From Escarpia spicata (Eukaryota; Annelida; Polychaeta; Sabellida; Siboglinidae), in assembly GCA_963995525.1 (NCBI GenBank), contig OZ023216.1, positions 33,961,774-34,025,773 of the forward strand: DNA of 64,000 nucleotides. The letters run 5' to 3'. The notes beneath the pieces were generated by a model that worked only from the letters and a program-made list of their open reading frames with translations, made no database searches and was not told the origin of the DNA. A program made the translations under genes and the position numbers. Shown piece by piece: positions 1-7,870 of the stretch (within the stretch, counting starts at the first letter, position 1; each line of letters opens with the position of its first letter).

Positions 1-1260
1 CTGATACAATTATGCGTAATCCCAAGTCACCGGGAGACTGGGTAACCGGGCGCGGCGTTTTACGGAAATAGACTCGCCGCAGCGCGTTTCGACTGGCCGA
101 TATGACAAAGTAACCCTTGGACTCCACCAGGTCCTGGTTTCTGTGGGTCACCTATGACACCCATGCCCTTCCAGTGAAGTGTCTGCTGCGTGTATCAACC
201 ATTTGACGATTAAAAACAACACAAAATAATAGCTTGCTTCAAGGCAATAAAACCTGACGTATTCTCCTTATAGTTATGAATTCGTGATACATGAAATATG
301 GCGATCCCATGGCTGCTATGGGGCAAATCCTATATTAGTGTAACAAAAAGATATAGCTAAGAGAACTACACCAACTTAAATTTAAAATGTTACAAGAAAT
401 ACACACTGGTTTAAAGAAAAACTTCAAACCACACAGACAAACTTTGCTTTATTTCATATTATCCACTAACTTAATGATTCAGCTGCTACACGAGCTAATG
501 AAAATACCAATCAATACCGAATTAACAATTGGCTAATTATACCATCATATTTGACAGAGACAGGCTTAAGTATTACTAGGCGAACAGCTCGCACCATCTA
601 ACGGACCGCCGCCTTAAATGCCCCTCCCCACAACCAAATTTGAAAACCCTACATCTCCGAAACATAATATATTACAATGGTTGCGTAACTACTTTATTTA
701 ATTAGGCCACGTTATGTATTTTTGGATAGCATTGCAGTATCATTTATATCTTTATATATATTTATAGCAGACATCTTGCAGTCAGATCCAGGCAATTGTT
801 TGAATAGTGGCAATTTTCCGAGTCAACGCTGAACGAGTGATTTCGACAGCGCTGCATCTTTGTTATATAACAACACTGGCTGGGCTCACTTATATCAAAC
901 ATATATTCATTGCTGTACTTGGACAATATAGCACAATCTAAAAGGCACATAAGTTTATCTCCTTATTCTGCTGGTTACTTTAAAGAAGGGAAAATGTATT
1001 TATGGTGCTATTTACCCAAATAAATATTTGACAGTTTCGACCTTAGCGGCGTAGCCTATGACGCTCAAAAACCTTAGCATAGATCTACGGCTATGTCAGA
1101 CTGTGGAGAGCTGCGTAGGCTTGGCTTAATATTGATCGTAAAAGATAAAAACTAATGAATATAGTATATATTACTACAAACAGTGCATCATAGTATACAA
1201 AATGATTTGGTTTATATTACTTCGTGAAAACATAAACAAAAAAGTGTAAAAAAAATCAAT
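1..1260. other. Non-coding AT-rich DNA, no feature recognised
   Basis: No frame longer than about 60 codons looks like a protein, and there are no tandem arrays or recognisable element ends. Seen directly: AT-rich sequence with scattered stops in all frames. Confidence 0.5.
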
Positions 1261-1267
1261 AGTTTGC

Positions 1268-1352
1268 ATGCTGTCAGGATTGAACCGGCGTCGCCCGATT
1301 GTAAAACAAACGGCAAGAAACCAACGCCTCTACCAACTGAGCTAACGACACC
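1268..1352 (-). tRNA. tRNA-like sequence or tRNA-derived SINE head (degenerate)
   Basis: On the minus strand there is a good RNA polymerase III A box (TAGCTCAGTTGG, plus positions 1333-1344) and a perfect B box (GGTTCAATCC, 1278-1287), in the order and at roughly the distance found in tRNAs. The stretch between them is about 15 nt longer than in a standard tRNA. The acceptor and T stems pair only partly, and no anticodon can be assigned with confidence. It could be a tRNA pseudogene, a tRNA with a short intron, or the head of a tRNA-derived SINE. The following minus-strand sequence shows no clear SINE body. Confidence 0.4.
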
Positions 1353-2200
1353 AAAAGAAATTACTGACTGATTTAAGTTGTTATAATAAATTGTACAACT
1401 CCTGCTTCATATATCGATATTCTAGTGATATGAGATTACACACGTTACTTTCTGTAGCTGGATACAATATATGTTTGCTATGTATTTTTATTGGTGTAGA
1501 TTATCTCCCGTTGGTTGCATTCGATATAATTATTCTGAAAACGAACCCAAGTTCGGCGAAACCCAGTCGCATTCGTTGTTTTGAATAAGATTCGATTCAT
1601 GTGGAACCGTAAGATAACTGCTTGTTCTTCTATGATGACTAGTGTTTGTATTACGTCGGAATATTACACAATAACTCATTCTGACGCTCGTTTCGACCCA
1701 AAAGCTATCCTTGTAAACATGCTCTGAATGCATGGAAAGGGTCGGCCTGATGCGAGTGTGTGTCATAAGTGACGTCACGATACCACGTGATCACCTAGCT
1801 CATAAAATTTAATTTTCCGCGGGAATCGCTTCACAGACGGGCTTAAAATCGAATTTATGCTACAAATGTATTTTTCTGTATTTGTTTAATGTTGGCAAAT
1901 GTTACATGATGTTAACTTTGTGTACACATGGAAAAAGGATTTTAGTTAATGCCTTATTTTTATTTCCTTTAATGCGACTTATTCCGAATGCTAAACTATC
2001 TGCCAGTTGTGTGCCTCGCAAGTGTGTGGTAGAATAAACGTTTTAGCTTGAATAAAATGAGGTAAGAATGGCACTACAAAACAGGGTCCACTGACTGATC
2101 TAAGGAATGGTAACGCAAATGCGCAACGAGTACAGGGCTACACTGGCTACAGTAATTTACGCCTGCATGCATTTTATTTCTACAGTTCGTTGTTTAAACA
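1353..2200. other. Intergenic DNA with an isolated CRE palindrome
   Basis: No convincing coding frame. A palindromic CRE-type site TGACGTCA lies at 1770-1777, followed by CACGTG at 1784-1789. No gene start is visible next to them. Confidence 0.35.
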
Positions 2201-2600
2201 TTACAAAATCTGGGGGCGTTCATCGGCAGTATTGCATTGTTTGGAAGACGAAGATGGTATTTCCCACGAAGATGACGGCACGACTCTTGTCAGTGCTGTA
2301 TGTGTCAGCGTACGCATCGGCGCCTCTGTTGTGTTCTTCGAAGGAAGGGCAGATTTCTTTACATCTAACTTACGCCTGAAACCCATCTTCCATTGTACGA
2401 AGCTTTCGAAGTCGTCAAGCGCAACGAAATGCGAACCACAAAAAAATGCTAGTTGCCCTAGCATGGGTCAAGTCGGCACTGCCGTTTCGAACAAAACGTT
2501 CCCGTTTCTGCCGAGTAACTGGATCTTTGGGAAATTCGTGCACAAAATGGCCAGTCAGATTCGAATTGTTGCAGTTTCCAACAACACATTTTGTCACCAT
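2201..2600 (-). CDS. THAP-type zinc-finger protein, N-terminal exon, with one frameshift
   Basis: THAP domains are C2CH zinc fingers that bind DNA in animal transcription regulators and P-element-like transposases. The frame starts at ATG 2600 with Cys5 and Cys10 in CVVGNC, then HEFPKD and FVRN, the usual N-terminal half. The second half (FCGSHF, then a DDFE stretch, GFRRKL and SALP) lies in another frame. The break falls in a run of seven T (plus 2440-2446): one T fewer gives SIFCGSHF in phase, with the CxxH pair in place. The conserved Trp of the family appears to be missing from the KRERFVR region. No transposase catalytic part follows. The gene either continues by splicing outside what I can recognise or is a decayed fragment. 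The frameshift may be a sequencing error. Confidence 0.6.
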
Positions 2601-2639
2601 TTCTATATGTGAACGAATGTATACCAGTTCAAATATCCA

Positions 2640-2730
2640 CTAAAGAAATCCAGCCGCCGAGAACGTTGCGATCCCGACAATGTTTTCCACAACTGACGTC
2701 ACGATTCTGCCTCTCGCGGCATTTCCGGAA
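2640..2730 (-). promoter_or_regulatory. Probable promoter of the THAP frame (CRE plus ETS-type site)
   Basis: Upstream of ATG 2600 on the minus strand lie a perfect CRE palindrome TGACGTCA (2694-2701) and an ETS-type CCGGAA core (about 2725). The local sequence is more GC-rich than its surroundings and no TATA box is seen. The arrangement resembles a TATA-less housekeeping promoter; this is inference from motif content only. Confidence 0.35.
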
Positions 2731-2739
2731 AACAGACTT

Positions 2740-3480
2740 TTCGAAGCCTGCACCAGGACACGTCCCGTTTAATGTCAATTTTAGAAATGTTTCAGCAAAC
2801 GTGTGGTTTCGGTGTTGTCATTATATTGCAGAACACATATGTACATGCATATTTTTTATAGTTATTAGCAATTTTGTTATCCCATGATATGGCCTTTAAC
2901 GGAGAGACTGTAGGTTTTCCAATGGTATATGACTTGGCCATGTGTAGCTAACTACCGTTGATAGGCAACCGTTGATATCGCATAACGTTTGTGGGATGGC
3001 GCAATTCGAATATATATCAGTTGACGGCGACTCTGTCTAAACCTCGCTCCACACATACTGCATCACATGACTACTCCATGTCATATCTCATGATGACCGG
3101 GATAAATTGTTCTTCCACGCAAAATATGATATGTATATAGAACAAACGTAAATGCACAGTCATTGTAACTTTATAACGTTCGCAGAATTGTAAAAGTTCG
3201 AATATTCATAGTTTGAGGGGTGACTTTGTTTGACCTTAGCTCCACACTTACGATACCAGGTAACAGCTTCACATCGTACGTCATTTTAAAGGAGCAAATC
3301 AATCATTTCTGGTTACCATACAGATCTACGACCTTCCCCTCACCCTGTTTGTAAATGTTTGCCTATCAATGTCTCTTATTACCAGCATACTTCGACTGCT
3401 TCCTATATTAACAAAAAGGTGTTCGTCAGTTTTTGTGTACTATTTCGTCTCTGTCATCAGCTCCGGCAATCAAACCAAAC
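2740..3480. other. Spacer without recognised features
   Basis: No coding frame, tandem repeat or element end that I can support between the THAP promoter region and the first promoter module of the inverted-repeat element. Confidence 0.4.
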
Positions 3481-3584
3481 ATCAATGCTCCACTCTACAG
3501 TCTGTACCTATAATGTCTACTCTGAAGTCCGTGTTCGTTCGGCACGCCCACGTGACCTTTATGTTCGGTCGAACTGTTATAAAA
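3481..3584 (+). promoter_or_regulatory. Promoter module 1 (E-box plus TATA) of the inverted-repeat element
   Basis: A block of about 85 bp is repeated almost exactly at 3837-3920. Both copies contain GTCCGTGTTCGTTCGGCACG followed by the E-box CACGTGAC. In this copy the E-box is at 3549-3556 and the TATA box TATAAAA at 3578-3584, 29 bp after the E-box start. A start site about 30 bp downstream would leave a leader of about 20 nt before ATG 3631. The matching spacing in module 2 supports a real promoter. Confidence 0.55.
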
Positions 3585-3630
3585 CACCTGCGTCTGTTTT
3601 TTTGTGGTAGTATATATTACATTTTGGAAG

Positions 3631-3843
3631 ATGAACAACATGCCTAGTGATAACGTCCGACAAGAGAGTTTGCTACCGAAGGCGCAGCCTGCTCCGGCCA
3701 CGGGCCCACTCGATCTCTCGAATCCGACAATCAACCCGGACCAACAGCCAACAACCAATTCAACGACCAGTCCGACGACCAGTTCGACGACCAAACCAAT
3801 TTCGTCTGTCATCAGCTCCGTCAACCGAACCAACCATCAATGA
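3631..3843 (+). CDS. Small Ser/Thr/Pro-rich protein with a PLDLS motif
   Basis: This 70-residue frame opens about 53 bp after the TATA box of promoter module 1. Residues 26-30 are PLDLS, an exact match to the PxDLS short linear motif known to dock proteins onto the CtBP co-repressor. The C-terminal half is low-complexity Thr/Ser/Pro (TTNSTTSPTTSSTT). I recognise no folded domain. It overlaps the start of promoter module 2, and its tail (SSVISSVNRTNHQ) is encoded by sequence that resembles the 3440-3490 region, so part of it may come from a local duplication. It has no counterpart in the reverse arm. CtBP binding is inference from five residues; the frame could also be chance. Confidence 0.4.
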   Translation: MNNMPSDNVRQESLLPKAQPAPATGPLDLSNPTINPDQQPTTNSTTSPTTSSTTKPISSVISSVNRTNHQ

Positions 3844-3939
3844 TCTACTCTACAGTATACATCTTTAATTTCTACTCCGAGGTCCGTGTTCGTTCGGCAC
3901 GCCCACGTGACTTTTCGGCACATTTACTAACTATATAAG
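3837..3939 (+). promoter_or_regulatory. Promoter module 2 (E-box plus TATA) for the zinc-ribbon gene
   Basis: This is the second copy of the module at 3481-3584. It has the same upstream block, E-box CACGTGAC at 3904-3911 and TATATAAG at 3932-3939, 28 bp on. A start site near 3962 would lie downstream of ATG 3955, so translation would begin at ATG 3988 in this arm. In the reverse arm about 78 bp more lie between TATA and the first ATG, so the forward arm looks deleted here. Confidence 0.55.
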
Positions 3940-3954
3940 CGTGGTGTTTTGCCA

Positions 3955-4882
3955 ATGCAGCAGACTCGAGCGACGAGCCGACCCATCATGTCGGTGACCA
4001 ACCGCAATTCCGTGCCGTCGGAACCAGACGTCGTGAACATCTCAACTCTAGAATCAACGGTAAGCCCCGACCCTGTTATCGAGGTCAGAGGTTTCCTTAT
4101 CGACAAAGTACGCAAGCATACTCCCTTCTACATCGGGTGCAGATACTGCAAGAAGCGTATGATTGTCGACGATACGGGACATTTGCAATGCGAACGACAT
4201 GGTTACGTGGCCTCTGACATGTATATTATGGTTCGAACGAGCGCTGCCGATGAGGAGTCCCTACCGACTCCGAGACAACTACCACCATCGCAGAGACCCT
4301 TCACCTGCCCGGACTGTGGGTCGTCGTTCACACGGAAAAATAATAGCAAGCGCCATGTCATCGGCGGCAGTTGTGCCCGCCGGAAGAGGGCGGCCGAGGA
4401 CGCCGAGCTGGACGCGCTTGTGGTGAGTCATACTTTATATTGTTTTATTATATACTTTCCCTAAATGGTAACTGTGTCTTTACTTCCGCTAAAACTTCGC
4501 CCCGTTTTATTATTTCCTATATGGTTGGACTCGTCTATTACCTGTTAACATCCGGGTACACAATATTCTGTCACGTCTTTGCTTCCAAGATTATGGCTCC
4601 CATACGTTGTCCTTCATATCAACATCTGAGAACGTCTTAACTCCCTATATGGTTGCGTCCACGGGTAATGTTTGTCGACAATTTATCTTTATGATCATAC
4701 AACTTGCCACCTTACTTCCTAAGTTCCTATCATGTCACTTCTTGTCATTGTTTCCCACCGGTCCTTGTATCACCGTACTCTAACAACGGTGTACTATTCC
4801 AATGCATTCTTTAATATTTTTAAATATTATTAAAATATTCTTGCAGAACTACATTGAAGGCCCGCTATTATCAAAGCGGTAA
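3955..4882 (+). CDS. Zinc-ribbon plus C2HC-finger protein (two exons), left-arm copy
   Basis: Exon 1 is 3955-4422 (156 codons), exon 2 is 4847-4882 (11 codons and TAA); the intron 4423-4846 begins GTGAGT and ends TTGCAG after an AT/T-rich stretch. Residues 59-93 (YIGC, CKKR, then GHLQCERH) have the spacing of the zinc ribbon in the C-terminal OB-fold of replication protein A large subunit: Cys62, Cys65, Cys79, with His82 in place of the fourth Cys. A second finger follows at 118-140 (CPDC, then His134 and Cys140), then a basic stretch ARRKR. A DNA- or RNA-binding role is likely from these parts. ATG 3988 is the more probable start given the TATA position. The right-arm copy has the same exon lengths and splice sites but a nonsense codon. 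Confidence 0.65.
4423..4846 (+). other. Intron of the zinc-ribbon gene, left arm
   Basis: The donor is GTG|GTGAGT at 4423 and the acceptor TTCTTGCAG|AAC ends at 4846. Phase 0, 424 bp, AT-rich. The right-arm intron (9859-10271, 413 bp) has the same ends, so the splice sites predate the arm duplication. Confidence 0.65.
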
Positions 4883-4885
4883 CGA

Positions 4886-5149
4886 ATGGTCTCTGTGTCG
4901 ACAGAGACGATTAACGACAACAGAACATCATCGACACCAACTTCCGTTCCTAACGACGTCACCACTACCCACGCTGTCAATGTCACAACTTCTACCCATG
5001 CTGCCAACGTCGCAACTTCTGCTCCTGACTTTGCTGGTCAGAACTTTACCATTGATTTCCTCATGACCGAAATGAAGAACACGCTGGCGCGACACATAGC
5101 AGGTGCCGTTGTTGAACTCTCAAGACGACAATGTCGTGTTGCAAGATAG
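4886..5149 (+). CDS. Short Thr/Ser-rich frame in exon 2, in phase with the upstream gene
   Basis: It starts one codon after the zinc-ribbon stop (TAA, CGA, ATG) and is read in the same frame. It codes for 87 residues: a Thr/Ser/Val-rich N-terminal half (TTTHAVNVTTSTHAANVATS) and a possible short helix near TEMKNTLARHIAGAVVELSR. It ends at TAG 5147. The same stops and frame are present in the right arm (9556-9819). No family is recognised. It could be made by reinitiation or stop-codon read-through, or be part of the 3' untranslated region of the zinc-ribbon transcript. Confidence 0.35.
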   Translation: MVSVSTETINDNRTSSTPTSVPNDVTTTHAVNVTTSTHAANVATSAPDFAGQNFTIDFLMTEMKNTLARHIAGAVVELSRRQCRVAR

Positions 5150-5188
5150 ACCATCGTAGTAAATTTCATCACGATTGTATGTTATCTG

Positions 5189-5401
5189 ATGACATTCAAA
5201 TTTGCATGCACTTTGACGAGACTGTCGAGACCATTAATTCAACTCTGTTTGAGTGTTTTGTTAGATGCAGGTGTGAATCTATCCGACGTGACATTCGAAC
5301 AGTTGTGTAATATCAATACTTGGTTGCAAGAAGCCGTTTCGAAACAGTGGCGAAACACTATGAAACATGTGGTTCTGGCAGTAAAGGAGGGTAACCTGTA
5401 A
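5189..5401 (+). CDS. Short hydrophobic/helical frame downstream in the same exon
   Basis: This frame of 70 residues is again in phase with the two frames upstream; only the TAG at 5147-5149 separates it from the previous one, since the 39 bp between are open. It contains LTRLSRPLIQLCLSVLLDAG and NTWLQEAVSKQWRNTMKHVV, which look helical. The right-arm copy (9304-9516) has the same length. Three residues differ by nonsynonymous changes, with only one silent change seen, so selection on the protein is not evident. No family is recognised. Confidence 0.35.
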   Translation: MTFKFACTLTRLSRPLIQLCLSVLLDAGVNLSDVTFEQLCNINTWLQEAVSKQWRNTMKHVVLAVKEGNL

Positions 5402-5515
5402 ATAACTTTCTTTTGTCTTGTACACTATTAAACTTTGCAAGACCCTGTATCAATGTTAGTCTCTGGTTCTTGTAGTTATGGAGCGTGACATGTAAATACG
5501 TTTGTGTTGTTCACG

Positions 5516-5521
5516 AATAAA
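5516..5521 (+). terminator. Polyadenylation signal AATAAA of the left-arm transcript
   Basis: AATAAA lies 115 bp after the last stop codon of the arm genes, and the same hexamer is found at the matching place in the right arm (9196-9201). It would end the zinc-ribbon transcript before the tandem repeats. Confidence 0.5.
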
Positions 5522-5584
5522 CTGTGCAAACCTTATCTTGTGTCTTTATTTAACCAAACTAAGACCAACGACTTTCACGAATCA

Positions 5585-5985
5585 AACTTTGACTAGCGAG
5601 ATGCACGAACCAATCATTCAAACAAACTTGTCTGACAAACGAAACACCAAACACTTAGATCAACGAGTGACAAGAACCAAACTTGTCTAACAAACGAAAC
5701 ACTAAACACTTAAATTAACGAGTGACAAGAAACAAACTTATTGGACAAACGAAACACCAAACACTTGGATCAACGAGTGACAAGAACCAAACTTGTCTGA
5801 CAAACGAAACACCAAACACTTAGACCAACGAGTGACAAGAACAAAACTTGTTGGACAAATGAAACACCAAACACTTAGACCAACGAGTGACAAGAACCAA
5901 ACTTGTCGGACAAATGAAACACCAAACACTTAGATCAACGAGCGACAAGAACCAAACTTGTCAGACAAACGAAACACCAAACTTA
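5585..5985 (+). repeat. 55-bp tandem repeat, about 6-7 copies
   Basis: The motif ACACTTAGATCAACGAGTGA recurs at 5651, 5706, 5761, 5816, 5871 and 5926, an exact 55-bp period with few substitutions. A partial copy precedes it. The right arm keeps only about two copies, so the array changed length after the arms arose. Confidence 0.85.
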
Positions 5986-5989
5986 ACGG

Positions 5990-6262
5990 GTTACTTCGCG
6001 AAATTCCACCAAAAGGCGGCAAATAGACGGTTTATCGCGTGAGAATCCACCAATTCGACGGAATTCCACGGGAATAGACGGGTTACCGCGTGAGATTCCA
6101 CCGATTCGACGGAATTCCACCAGAATAGACGGGTTACCGCGTGAGATTCCACCGAATCGACGGAATTCCACCAGAATAGACGGGTTACCGCGTGAGATTC
6201 CACGGAATTCCACCAGAATAGACGGGTTACCGCGTGAGATTCCACCAATTCGACGGAATTTC
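5990..6262 (+). repeat. 51-bp minisatellite encoding 17-residue repeats, about 5 copies
   Basis: The unit is 51 bp with landmarks GGAATTCCACCAGAATAGAC and GGTTACCGCGTGAGATTCCA. Because 51 is divisible by three, one plus-strand frame runs through most of the array as RNSTRIDGLPREIPPIR and continues without a stop into the Ser/Thr-rich leader and ATG 6371 of the next gene. One copy has lost about 15 bp. The right arm has about nine copies. Confidence 0.85.
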
Positions 6263-6370
6263 GAAGCAACAAACTCGACACTCTCGTCTCCGTCTCAGGC
6301 GCCTATTACGACACATGTGTCTCTGGCCTCAGCGACAAACTCGACATTCCCATCTCCATCTCAAGTGACC

Positions 6371-7120
6371 ATGGAATATACAAAGAAGATGGCCCTGGTC
6401 AATCCCCGTATTTTGGAAAACATTCAACCGCAACGTCCTTCGACTGCTAACCCTATCGAAAGTGTCTTGCAACGACTCGACAACGAAATGCAAGGCATAT
6501 TAGAACGAAGTGATATACACGAGAGGGAAAAAGTTGTGTTGTAGAACCAGGTATTGAGTCGGCACAACGATCTTTCCGACGAACGTATCCAAGAACCCGT
6601 GCGTGTGGTCATCGACAAAATTCCCAGTGAAGGGGAAAACACAACGAAAGTACAACCTGCTAATGAAAATGAAGTCGTCAAAAAGGAGAGCATCGAAAAC
6701 GAAATCATCGACAGCGTTCCAAAAGCTATGAAGCAGAAAGCACAAAGACTACTCGATAAAATGAAATGTGCCGTAAGGTGGAACGATCGCGGCGAGATGA
6801 TGTACAGAAACAAGGTGGTACCCGGAAGTAACATTGCAGATCTTGTGAACGACGTGTTGAGAAAACGGAAGTCGTTTGAACCGGTGGGATGGGAAACCAT
6901 CGCTCATGGTCTCAAGGACGTCAACACGCCAATGGATTTAGTTGGGAACTCAGATCGTTGGCTTTACATGCAGACAGCGTCAGTGGACGACGATATGTCA
7001 AAGGAAACCAGCATTCCATTTGACAGCGATCGTCATCGGAATCGTAGACGACCTGCATCATCGCGGCGCGCAGCTCATTCGGTGACACCTTTGCAAATCA
7101 CACGTTGGGAACCATATTAG
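6371..7120 (+). CDS. Conserved unknown protein of the element, interrupted by one TAG
   Basis: The start ATG 6371 has an ideal context (ACCATGG) and is kept in the right arm. Codons 1-57 run to TAG at 6542-6544, then the same frame stays open for 191 codons to TAG 7118. The second part has acidic and charged sequence, then a compact stretch including RWNDRGEMMYRNKVVPGS, DLVNDVLRKRK and VGWETIAHGLK. That block has the look of a conserved domain I have seen in uncharacterised repetitive invertebrate proteins, but I cannot name it. Basic tail RHRNRRRPASSRR. Upstream, the frame is open back through Ser/Thr repeats (ATNST, SSPSQ) into the minisatellite, so a longer N-terminus is possible. AATAAA follows at 7209. 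Either decayed by one nonsense change or made by read-through. Confidence 0.5.
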
Positions 7121-7208
7121 TATTATCGATTTGCGACAAAAACAGGTTCGCGTGGGACATACAATCCACAGGAACAGTGTTCAAGAGAGATCGTATGGGG
7201 AATATTCA

Positions 7209-7214
7209 AATAAA
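7209..7214 (+). terminator. Polyadenylation signal AATAAA after the interrupted gene
   Basis: AATAAA lies about 90 bp after stop codon TAG 7118, fitting a 3' end for the 6371-7120 gene. Confidence 0.45.
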
Positions 7215-7363
7215 ATCGTGTTTATGCTATGGATGAGTGTGTTTGTTCGTTTTTAGTTTTCATAGTCATCAAGACACAACTAACTGTTCCTCATTTCACT
7301 GACAACAAAGTTGCACAAACGAAACACTAAACTTAGCCCAACACGTTGCACGAATTGAATGTT

Positions 7364-7555
7364 AGAACATGGGAGGTTGTCCCCATGTTAAAGGATAGGT
7401 GCTAAAAAACCCATGTTAAAGGATAGGAAGTTTCCCTGTGTTAAAGGATAGGCCGTTTTCTCCATGTTAAAAGGTAGGAGGTTGTCCTATGTTAAAGGAT
7501 AGGCCATTTTCTCCATGTTAAAGGATATGTCATTTTCTCCATGTTAAACGTCAAC
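7364..7555 (+). repeat. Irregular ~30-bp repeats around CCATGTTAAAGGATAGG
   Basis: At least seven copies of ATGTTAAAGGATAGG or close variants are spaced about 20-31 bp apart, alternating with GTTGTCC or CCATTTTCT blocks. They lie in the single-copy centre of the palindromic element. The last copy supplies the ATG of the small frame at 7541. Direct, not inverted; not a CRISPR array, as units and spacers are not uniform. Confidence 0.75.
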
Positions 7556-7699
7556 TCGATGTATCGTAAAGGCATACGACGACATTTTGAGTTTGAGGTG
7601 CCAAACATCACATACCTTCATGTCAAGAGACGATCATCTGTTCGGATTCACGTCCAACGAGGCGACCATAGGATTCGTATGAGGTATCGCTTCTTTTAA
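7541..7699 (+). CDS. Possible 52-residue basic protein
   Basis: The frame starts in the last ~30-bp repeat (ATGTTAAACGTC) and is rich in Arg and His (RRHFEFEV, KRRSSVRIHVQR, HRIRMRYRFF). An overlapping 38-residue antisense frame occupies 7634-7750. No family is recognised and no promoter is clear on this strand, so it may be chance. Confidence 0.2.
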   Translation: MLNVNSMYRKGIRRHFEFEVPNITYLHVKRRSSVRIHVQRGDHRIRMRYRFF

Positions 7700-7750
7700 C
7701 GGAAAACATATGTATATGAAGCAGCCGTCTTTACAACGTAACAATTCCAT
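7634..7750 (-). CDS. Possible 38-residue frame behind an octamer/TATA promoter
   Basis: On the minus strand an octamer ATGCAAAT (plus 7863-7870) is followed after 22 bp by TATATA (7835-7840), the usual order of an octamer promoter. The first ATG, at 7750, opens 38 codons with a hydrophobic stretch (CFIYICFPL). The frame is short and no homology is recognised. The promoter is more convincing than the protein. Confidence 0.2.
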   Translation of the reverse strand: MELLRCKDGCFIYICFPLKEAIPHTNPMVASLDVNPNR

Positions 7751-7834
7751 ATTTTCAAATAGTGCGAGCGACCAGATACGATACGACCTTCTCGAGAGTC
7801 GATAAAGGAAATACCAGAATCGTCAGAAGCACGG

Positions 7835-7870
7835 TATATACACTAGTTTTCGGCGTCATCTCATTTGCAT
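7835..7870 (-). promoter_or_regulatory. Octamer plus TATA motif in the centre of the element
   Basis: Octamer ATGCAAAT and TATATA are spaced 22 bp apart on the minus strand. This suggests leftward transcription in the unique centre of the palindromic element. Motif-based inference only. Confidence 0.3.

Larger units (their letters stand above)
3928..6534 (+). repeat. Left arm of a large inverted repeat (palindromic element)
   Basis: This arm is matched in reverse complement by 8133-10838. Shared landmarks in order: TATA box, zinc-ribbon exon 1, a GT-AG intron, exon 2, two further short frames, AATAAA, 55-bp repeat, 51-bp minisatellite, and the N-terminal part of a second gene. Homology stops just after the codons for ERSDIHER. 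The arms differ by scattered substitutions and by repeat copy number. The 1.6 kb between them is single copy. No terminal inverted repeat, polymerase, transposase or integrase is recognisable, so the element class is open. Confidence 0.85.

Noticed and set aside
4854..5066. Alternative-frame Leu-rich ORF kept in both arms
   Set aside because: Both arms are simply very similar; the splice phase leads into the other frame, and no start context or domain supports this one.
5738..6281. Minus-strand frames over the 55- and 51-bp arrays
   Set aside because: Repeat artefacts: open only because the unit length is a multiple of three or lacks stops.
7364..7555. CRISPR-like look of regular ~30-bp repeats
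   Set aside because: Spacing is irregular, spacers are themselves repeated, and the genome is clearly eukaryotic.
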